Positions 57,171 to 64,000 of a stretch of 64,000 nt of DNA are shown here, piece after piece (the stretch's first letter is position 1; each line of letters starts with the position of its first letter). The notes beneath the pieces were generated by a model, which did not search any database, had not been told where the DNA came from, and was given only the letters and a program-made list of their open reading frames with translations. The translations under genes and the position numbers were made by a program. Origin of the DNA: Schistocephalus solidus (taxonomy: Eukaryota; Platyhelminthes; Cestoda; Diphyllobothriidea; Diphyllobothriidae); the NCBI GenBank assembly GCA_017591395.1, contig WEDG01003326.1, forward strand, positions 101,001 through 165,000, written 5' to 3'.

Positions 57171-58524
57171 TTACACTTCGTAAAGGATTGTCGTCAAATC
57201 GACGGCCTTGTACATCTTCTGTTTGGTGTTCAGGTGAATACCGTGGCGATTCCACAGGGAGGCCGACAGCCGGCCCAAGGCCTGACAAGCTTTGGAGATC
57301 CGTTGGGCAACCTCTTCATCGATTCTCATGTTGCGTGACAGCGTGCTTCCTGTATAAGCGAAGGTTTCCACGTTTTTGAGTTGAGCACCGTTGATATTGA
57401 TTCGGGGAGCAAGGCATTCCGCGCTGGGTGGCGGCTGGTGCATGACAACCGTTTTGGCTGCACTGATTATTAATCCAAAATCGGCGCAGCCTTCGGCGAA
57501 TAGGTCCATGCTCCTTTGCAGTTCGTCCTCCGTCACGGTGTTAAGGGTGCAGTCGTCCGCGAAGTGCAAGTCATGGACTGTAGTCGTAGACACGCGCGTT
57601 GTGGCCTGCATACGCCGACTGTTGAGAAGGTGCCCGTGAGCTCTGTGGGCGATGCGGTTCCCAGGATGTTCATCACGGTAGGCGTCCATCAGCATAGCCG
57701 AGAGCATGAGACTGAGCAGGGTGGGAGCCAATGCGCAGCCCTGCTTCACTCCGTTTATCATTGCGAATGCTTCGGATACCGTCCCGTTGTCAGTGGCGCG
57801 CACCGTCATCCCATCATGAAGCTGACGCACCATGTGCGTGAACAACTCAGGACAGCCGAATTTCTGCCTGACTTTCCACAGTACCGTCGCGATTCACAGT
57901 GTCAAAGGCTTTCGTCAGATCCACGAAGGTATTGTATAGGTGAGTTTGCATGTCCTGGCACTTCTCTTGTAGCTGGCGGGTGGCAAAGATCATATCGGTT
58001 GTCCCGCAGTGTCGGCGGAAGCCACATTGGCTTTCCGGGAGCAGGCCCTGCTCTAGGTGACCGTTCAGACGATTGAGAAGGATATCAGTGAAGATTTTCC
58101 AGGCGATGTTGAGCAATGAGATGCCTCTGTGATTATCACAGAGGTGCCGGTTCCCCTTCCGTTTGTAGAGATGGACAATGGTCACGTCTTTGAACTCCTG
58201 AGGAACTTGTCCATGGCGACACTTCTCCTGGAAGAGTGTTGTGAGTTCTGCCATCAGCCGGGGCCCACCGTGCTTGTAGACTTCCGGTGGGATTGCGTCG
58301 GATCCCGGTGCTTCACCGCTGGAAATCTGCTGCACGGCCCAGATGGTTTCTGGTAGGGAGGGCGGCAGATCCATGTCATTGTTAGTGTCCACTTGAGGGA
58401 GCCGGTCAATGGCAGCAACGGAGATGGCTGATGAGCAATTAAGGACATTTCTAAAGTGCTCGGCCCAGTGCTTCATCCAGGCATCTGCATCTCCCGTAGC
58501 CGTCGCCTTACAAGGCGGCGGCAT
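57171..58524 (-). pseudogene. LINE copy C reverse transcriptase, one frameshift
   Basis: Frame 1 (57847-58524): WAEHFRNVLNCSSAI, LPETIWAVQQISSGEAPGSD, FKDVTIVHLYKRKGNRHLCD, NHRGISLLNIAWKIFTDILL, NRLNGHLEQGLLPESQCGFR and TFVDLTKAFDTVNRDG. Frame 2 (57171-57845): HMVRQLHDGMTVRA, NGVKQGCALAPTLLSLM and VHDLHFADDC, with the catalytic FADD at 57552-57563. The palm motifs are intact apart from the frameshift near 57846. Confidence 0.9.
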
Positions 58525-58645
58525 CTGAAATAGGCTGTTTTTTGTGGCGTCATTCGGAAGGTCTATTTAGGCTTTGTTTTGTCCATACATCTCCGCGAGT
58601 AAGTTGTTGCTGTTTGCGTCATTGTTGTCAAACTAGTCCTGATGT

Positions 58646-59040
58646 TTACGACGTGCGCGCCGAGGACTTCGAGGGCGGTGGACTGGATGGCATTTCGCAG
58701 TTAGCACCATCGTGTTTTTCCACAGTGCCGCTATTAGCTGGAGCATCCAGGTCCTCTAGTTTCTCGGTTATTTGGTTTCTGAAATCAAAACAGTGAGCAG
58801 GCAAATTAAACAAATGATACCCTGCGACAGAAAGGGCAGACGTCGCACGATGCCGTTCCGGATGGAAAAGGTGACACCAGCGTCGCGTCGCTCTTCCTTT
58901 TGGCCGGCCGCTCCAGAAGAAGGTGAAGCCTGCACACACCTCCTCCAGCTGACCCTGCTCAGAGAATCGGGTCTTGCTGAGAGCAGCAATGTCCACCTTG
59001 TAGCGCGCCAGTTATCGAGCGACTAGCGCCGTCCTCCGTT
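58646..59040 (-). pseudogene. LINE copy C endonuclease with large internal deletion
   Basis: The minus strand reads VDIAALSKTRF (canonical SETRF, catalytic Glu changed to Lys) and [17 protein letters not shown], then after SQGI jumps to [20 protein letters not shown], which in copies A and B lies about 550 bases further on. The LGDFN and TDH boxes are gone. Confidence 0.85.
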
Positions 59041-59091
59041 CCGGCCGGTCGCTCCTAGGATTGTATAAAAGGGAACGAACATTCCAGGCTG

Positions 59092-59705
59092 CTGGTGTGA
59101 GTGGACTCAACTGAGCAGCCTGGAGGGTATGGCGAGGGTGATCGGGATGAGGGTATTGTTGTTTGCTTGAGTTTTACACCCGCGTATTTTGCGATCTGCG
59201 AGTTGTGGCCGGCTGCAGAAGACGTGATAACCAGCATTTGTTTAGGGCACCTTTCGTAGCCCCTTCCTCCGCGAGGAGGCAAGCAGAGCTGTCCCTAAGT
59301 AGGGCTGCTGGAACATCCCAGACGGCTGCCTAACTCCACTATGGGTCACGGTTTTGTTTTATTTGGAGAGTGATCCGATTTAACCTGGACCGCCTTCGGG
59401 GTTGCGGTCACCCCCACCGTAGGCCTTTTTGAGAGGTAAGGGGGAGGTAGGAAGTCCGGGAGTCAGACATACAGGGTGTTTATGCACACCTAACACCGGC
59501 GACACTTACCTGGTTTAGTCCGACGGTCGTGACGGTTGCCCGGGGTGTTGCCGCTGGGAAGAACCCAACTTCGAGGAGCCACAGGTGAGAGTTGGGTACC
59601 AGTTAGTGGCGGCCACAGGAGCATTTATCACCTGTACGAGACAAATTGATGAGACCAAATGCTATCTGTGTGTTGTTTCCCCCTAACTTTTACCCCTAAA
59701 ACCCT
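59092..59705 (-). promoter_or_regulatory. LINE 5' leader, copy C
   Basis: Full-length leader homologous to 47880-48505. It carries the same small frame as copy B (MLVITSS to FPFIQS, 59055-59243). Confidence 0.7.
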
Positions 59706-60769
59706 AGCAGTTACACACGCATACATACCCAGGCTACCTCGACATGACTGGCTGGGAATGAGTCGGCAGTAGGGCTGGTGGTTCCGTTTGTGATGGGAGG
59801 GGGAAAGTGGGTTGGCTGCATTCAACAACGCTGTTGTTACAACGGCCTGCGGAACAGGAATAAATTCGCTATGTTTGCATCAGTTCCGAGCATGAATTAG
59901 GGTCGACTAAGTAATTTATGCTGTGGAGTACACACAATTAGACTAATTAATGGCATTTAAATGCACGCAAAATTTGCCAGCGAGCCCTAAGAACGGTGAT
60001 CGGCCTTGACGTCCGCGACACTAAACTGCTCCAGGCGTCTAACGTGATAAACTACACTCAGGGATTGAATAGCTTGTGGTTTTAAAATAAAAAACTGCAG
60101 CAATAAAACAAACTAGAACATTAGATTAAGTCATCGTTGGTGGATATCCTGCAGGCTATATCCGGCCTACTCGCCTGCCCGTAAAACCATCTGTGATACC
60201 CGAAATCATTGAAAAATTACTACTATAAATTTTCCTTTAAGGCGAGGTCATTAAGTAGCATTTTGGTGTTGTGGTTGGTGCTTTACGATTTATTCGTGAC
60301 TTTTCGTCAATTTGACAATATGTCCGGGCATAGGTCACCTACCGTATCGGGCATCGGTAATTGCGCTTAGAATCTTGCATAGGCGAGAAATTTCATTGAC
60401 ACTGACAATGAGACGTCGCAGCTCGACTCAAAGTCCTGAACAGGACCGAATTATCTCTTCAGCTCTCAGCCTTCCAAGTTGTCACTTTTCGTGCGTCGTC
60501 AGCTGTCAGCTTTAGCGATAAAAGCCTGCATGCGAGTTAAACGAAGCAGTTGAGAGGAAATAGATCCTATCAATGGAACAAGAGGTTTATTTGCGCGGCA
60601 TTTCGGAGTTATGCTAGACACCACCATCGGAGTCTGAGTAAAGCTGCTTTTGCTGCGATCTAGACTGAGGTATTCTAATGGAGATTGGGTCGCAGGCGGA
60701 TATGACCGCAAAAACCAATGCAAAAATTTGCATGGTCTGGAGTGTGTGTGATGGATTTATGTTGGAACC
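59706..60769. other. No feature seen
   Basis: About 1 kb. Frames at 60312-60515 and 60499-60723 match no family. Confidence 0.45.
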
Positions 60770-62690
60770 CCAAACACTGGTTATCCGGTAACAGTACGAT
60801 GTATTTACAGGTGATCGACCAGGCCATTGTTTAAGCGCAATGGAGCAGGTCGAATCTAAGTGGACAGTGTCGGTGAAATGGGCGATAGCTAGCAGGGCGG
60901 TTAGTGACGGTGGTGTATTGCTTGTGTTGACAGGGCGCTAGTTTTTCAGGTGCATCCAGAGGTCGATCCGTGCCCGGAATCCCCACCGACAATGCAGTTG
61001 CTTGTATGGGTTTATCGTCTGCGACAGAAATGAGTTTTGTGAGCCTTGGCCACGACGCTTTGACTGGCTTTCAATATAACTGCTTCAGTTTTTGCGATAC
61101 GATGACAAGCCTGTAGAACTTGCGCAAGGGCAACTCTAATACCCCTATTTATAAACAATTTCCTGAAGCGGGGGTCCTCGTGGTGTCCTCATAACGACAC
61201 TTTTTTCCACCTTGCCTGTGAGCAGCCGTAGTAGCTTGAGTATACAACAGTCAATGAACATCATCCATATCCTCGATGTGGCCATTCCAACGCAGTAGCA
61301 CCTGCTTTACCATGTCACGGATATTATTCTTAAAGATTCATAATGCCAACAGAAGCGCAAATGCGAGTCCCAGGAAGTAATTGAGAAGAAGTAGGTGCGA
61401 TCGCTGGGACAAGAGCTCTGTTGGTTTGACGTCTTGGATTTCGACTCTAACCCAAATCAGAGACGGTATCAGATAAGAGTCTCTGAGGTCAGGTTCGAGT
61501 CTGAAACGTCAGACCAACAAAGCTCTTGTCCCAGCGATCGCATCTTCTTCTTCTCAGCCCTGTGCATCTTCGGTTTCATGATGAGAATGGGGTTTCGGCG
61601 ACTCCAGGCGGAGTGCTGTAAAGTACCGAAGTCCTGACTGGATTTGAGGGTTCAACTCGTGATTTAATCACCAATTAAAATACTCCTAGAACACTTACGT
61701 TACAAGTACGATACCTTCTCCAGCGACGTGAGGCAGTCTCCGTTGAAACTTGTTGCAGGTCCATTGTAATCATCGTTTGATGCTGATTGATTTCTGCCCA
61801 TGTTTTCTCCGTGCTTATTACCGAACGAAATATAGTGCTTTGTATTAAACGCCCAGTTATGCGCGATATAGAGGTTGTGGACACTGACCTTGGAAATTAC
61901 TGTAGATAGCTGCGTGATTCAAATGCTCAGTAGTTGTCCGTCGAGTTCGTAATCGATTCTGATTTCTGACTGCTCCTCCCAGAAGGCCTCCTTCAGCATA
62001 GTAAGTGCACATGAGGTCACAGAAGGAGAAAATGAGCACAGAACCCTGCTTCAGTCTATCTATCACCTCGACTACCTCCAAACTTGACCCATGGTCCGTG
62101 ACTCAGGCTATCGTGCTATTGTGCGGTTGTCTAGCCACCTGCATGAATAGCTTCGGACATCCGAATTTCAGTATGCTTCTCCAGAGCACATCGCGAGCCA
62201 ACATGTCAGGGATATCATGAGGGTTCGTCCGCATTTTATGTCCCCTTTTCTTGCAATTGGTGGGCCACAAAGGTAGTTTCGGTGATTTCTTGGTGTTTAA
62301 AGACGGAGTCCCTTCTCCAGATACGCTTGCAGGCGATCGAGTAACTGCGGGAAAATATCCTATCAACAAAGCTAACGAAAGAGATTTTGAGGTGGTAGTC
62401 ACATATTAGATGGTTTCATTTGGGTCAATATAGATGAACAGTAAGCGTATCTTTGAAGCAATGTGCGTCTTGCCCATAAAAGCACATCTCCAGCAAGCTG
62501 AACGTAGATTTGTGCATGATTTTGGAGGCGCTACCCTTTCAAATTTGGGAAGGAATTCAGTCAGCACTCGTTGCTTTATCGTTGGCCAATTGTTGCACGA
62601 CCTTCGATGTCTCCGGTACGGAAGGCAGACAGTCGAAGTCAGCATTCGTGTCCACTTAAAAATATCAGCTGATGACCTCGTCATGTGTGA
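60770..62690 (-). mobile_element. LINE copy D: older, heavily decayed copy of the same family
   Basis: Minus-strand remnants in family order: VDTNADFDCLPSVPET and VVQQLANDKAT near 62600; LARDVLWRSILKFGCPKLFM at 62103-62402; EVIDRLKQGSVLIFSFCDL, where others have NGVKQGCVLAPTLFSL; NGDCLTSLEKVSYL; RNPILIMKPKMHRA; LLRWNGHIEDMDD; and a finger-like RIGFRARIDLWMHLKN near 60970. Many indels and stops. It is split by a hairpin element at 61383-61555. Confidence 0.75.
61383..61555. repeat. Hairpin MITE nested in LINE copy D
   Basis: Arms 61383-61432 and 61506-61555 are near-perfect inverted repeats (GCGATCGCTGGGACAAGAGC against GCTCTTGTCCCAGCGATCGC) around a 73-base loop. The LINE frame resumes on either side (KPKMHRA before, LNYF after, in LINE sense), so this is an insertion. 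Related to the half copy at 21028. Confidence 0.85.
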
Positions 62691-62694
62691 TCTG

Positions 62695-62860
62695 AAATTT
62701 AGAATATCACGGGGCGATAAGCACCGTGGCTTGGAAGGTAGCCAACTGATAATTACACCCATAACGCGCAGTCAGTCCAACGTGTGTTGTGTGGAGTGGT
62801 TGACTGATGGTCTGAGAGTCAGGCTGCGATGGCTGACATCTCCAAATTCTGACCACTGAT
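62695..62860 (-). repeat. Dispersed repeat R4
   Basis: GATAAGCACCGTGGCTTGGA, AGCCAACTGATAATTACACC and GTGTGTTGTGTGGAGTGGTT match 40440-40640. It lies between LINE copy D and the PLE. Confidence 0.65.
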
Positions 62861-62869
62861 TTGGACACC

Positions 62870-64000
62870 GCAGTCAGCTCCTCAACACTACTGTTGGAGC
62901 ACAAAATAGGGCCAAGTCTCCTGCCATACACCGCCATGGTACCTTTTGATGTCATGTTCTGCATTATCTGGCAGTTCAGACCATCAAATTCCACCAATGA
63001 GACAAAGATTATGAAATGGAGCATTGTCCCTGACATGCCCAAATCTACCAACTTCTGAGGTTCTGTTTTAAGACATGACGTTTGACGAAGCAAGCAACGG
63101 GTAGGTGAAGGGTTCGTCAGTGGTTTCATCGATTTCAAGACTCATAGCCGAGGCGGTCTTGCAACGGTTAAGGTCGCTGGTTTTCCGACACCACCAACCG
63201 AAATTCTACGCCCCTATGTGGATGCTATCTTCGTCGTCATCGAAGGGATCGGGTGTTGACATGCAAAGAACGTCTAATGCCATCTTACCATGGAGGAGAT
63301 AGGAAACAATTAGCTGGCCTTTTGCCAAAAAGATTCTGGTAGCTTAAAAACCACCGTGTTCAGGAAAGTGCAAACATGACATAGATACCGAACTTCAACA
63401 AATACTACCCGATCAGTCACAAACACAGTTGCACTAGAGCACTAAACCGGCGTGTTGAAATGGATTGCAGTGAAATGGAAGACAACTTTGTCTTCCAGCG
63501 CACAAGCAAACAACAAGCGCGACCGAAACCAACCGACCCTTAATTCTGGCGAGCTCTGCCGTACGTGAAGAACTTTACGAAAGCCACCAGCCGCCTTCTT
63601 ATTCCACTAGGGGTTGCACACAGGCCAGAGGCAACCACCGGACGCGGAGCATTGTGGCCAAAAGACCCACTGCAATCGCAGGAAACGTCTGGCATCGTTT
63701 ACCGGATCTGGTGTAGTTGTGGACAAAGCACCTGCTTTGGAGAAACTGGGAGATTATTCGGGATGCGAATGACTGAGCATGCAGTTGCGGTGAGGAGGAA
63801 AGACACTAACTCTCAGGTTGCAGCTAACTCGACGGGACCCAGCCATATTTTCTAGTTTCACGAGGGCGAAATCCTTGCAAGGGGTGATAACCACGTAAGC
63901 CGCGAGCTGATCGAGTGACGGTCCCTAGGCCCTCAGTTCGCCATCAATCGCAACGACTTCCCATTCTCATATTCTGTGCTGAGGCTTTGCCTGAATAAGG
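62870..64000 (+). mobile_element. Penelope-like element, RT plus GIY-YIG end, runs off the window
   Basis: Plus-strand order: SISRLIAEAVLQRLRSLVFR at 63105-63302 (PLE RT: GSPISGxIAEAVLQRLE); after a frameshift PYVDAIFVVIEGI, where the catalytic YVDD is YVDA; TMEEIGNN and DSGSLKTTVFRKVQ; then the frame 63565-63855 with FTKATSRLLIPLGVAHRPEA, SGIVYRIWCSC, CFGETGRLFGMRMTEHAVAV and RRKDTNSQ; and finally EGEILARGDNHVSRELIE past a stop. Several stops and frameshifts. Confidence 0.85.

Larger units (their letters stand above)
56111..59705 (-). mobile_element. LINE copy C: leader, deleted endonuclease, RT and zinc-finger tail
   Basis: In minus-strand order: leader (59705-59092), start of the endonuclease, an internal deletion of roughly 550 bases relative to copy A near 58800, linker, RT, thumb and three finger-like motifs. 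It has the best RT in the window: 57847-58524 and 57171-57845 are two long frames separated by one frameshift. Confidence 0.88.

Overview
The window is nuclear DNA of a repeat-rich animal. It shows GT-AG introns inside one recognisable gene, many decayed retroelements and long microsatellites, and no operons. The retroelement set (an endonuclease-reverse transcriptase LINE with C2H2 zinc-finger-like motifs after the RT, Penelope-like elements with GIY-YIG ends, mariner remnants and a tRNA-Arg-derived SINE) best fits a flatworm. I would guess a tapeworm, possibly of the diphyllobothriidean group (Spirometra, Dibothriocephalus, Schistocephalus). That guess rests on family-level recognition from memory, not on a search.

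The one host gene I can support is PAN3, the pseudokinase subunit of the PAN2-PAN3 poly(A) nuclease, on the + strand. Nine consecutive exons between 11744 and 22918 join in consistent phase. They cover the end of the linker, the pseudokinase domain, the coiled coil and the C-terminal knob, then a glutamine-rich tail and a stop codon. The N-terminal part (CCCH finger, PAM2 motif) was not found and lies upstream, in the window or beyond it. A LINE of a second family sits in the first intron seen, in the same orientation. A mariner-like element starts about 30 bases after the stop codon, so the 3' UTR probably runs into transposon sequence.

Layout. 1-11.7 kb: mostly unrecognised sequence, a (CTA)n array, a mariner remnant and two Penelope-like ends in opposite orientation. 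11.7-22.9 kb: PAN3. 22.9-28.6 kb: mariner remnant, then a near-complete but frameshifted LINE (copy A, minus strand). 29-36 kb: decayed GIY-YIG fragments and short dispersed repeats. 37.6-38.9 kb: a 1.27 kb (TAG)n array. 39.4-41.9 kb: a zinc-finger-tail fragment, an orphan LINE 5' leader, two repeat units and (GA)n arrays. 43-51.3 kb: SINE copies (two forming a large inverted repeat), a hairpin MITE, a 3'-truncated LINE (copy B) and a repeat with a hammerhead-like core. 53-55.8 kb: AT-rich sequence with a diverged repeat. 55.8-62.7 kb: LINE copy C fused to a further LINE leader, then an older LINE copy D split by a hairpin MITE. 62.9-64 kb: a Penelope-like element running off the window end.

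The most interesting points are three copies of a repeat whose consensus resembles a type I hammerhead ribozyme, the zinc-finger-tailed LINE family (with the endonuclease catalytic His replaced by Gln in both copies that retain it), the retention of 5' leaders by truncated LINE copies, and the transposon directly behind the PAN3 stop codon. Every transposable-element coding region here is broken; I saw no intact mobile element.
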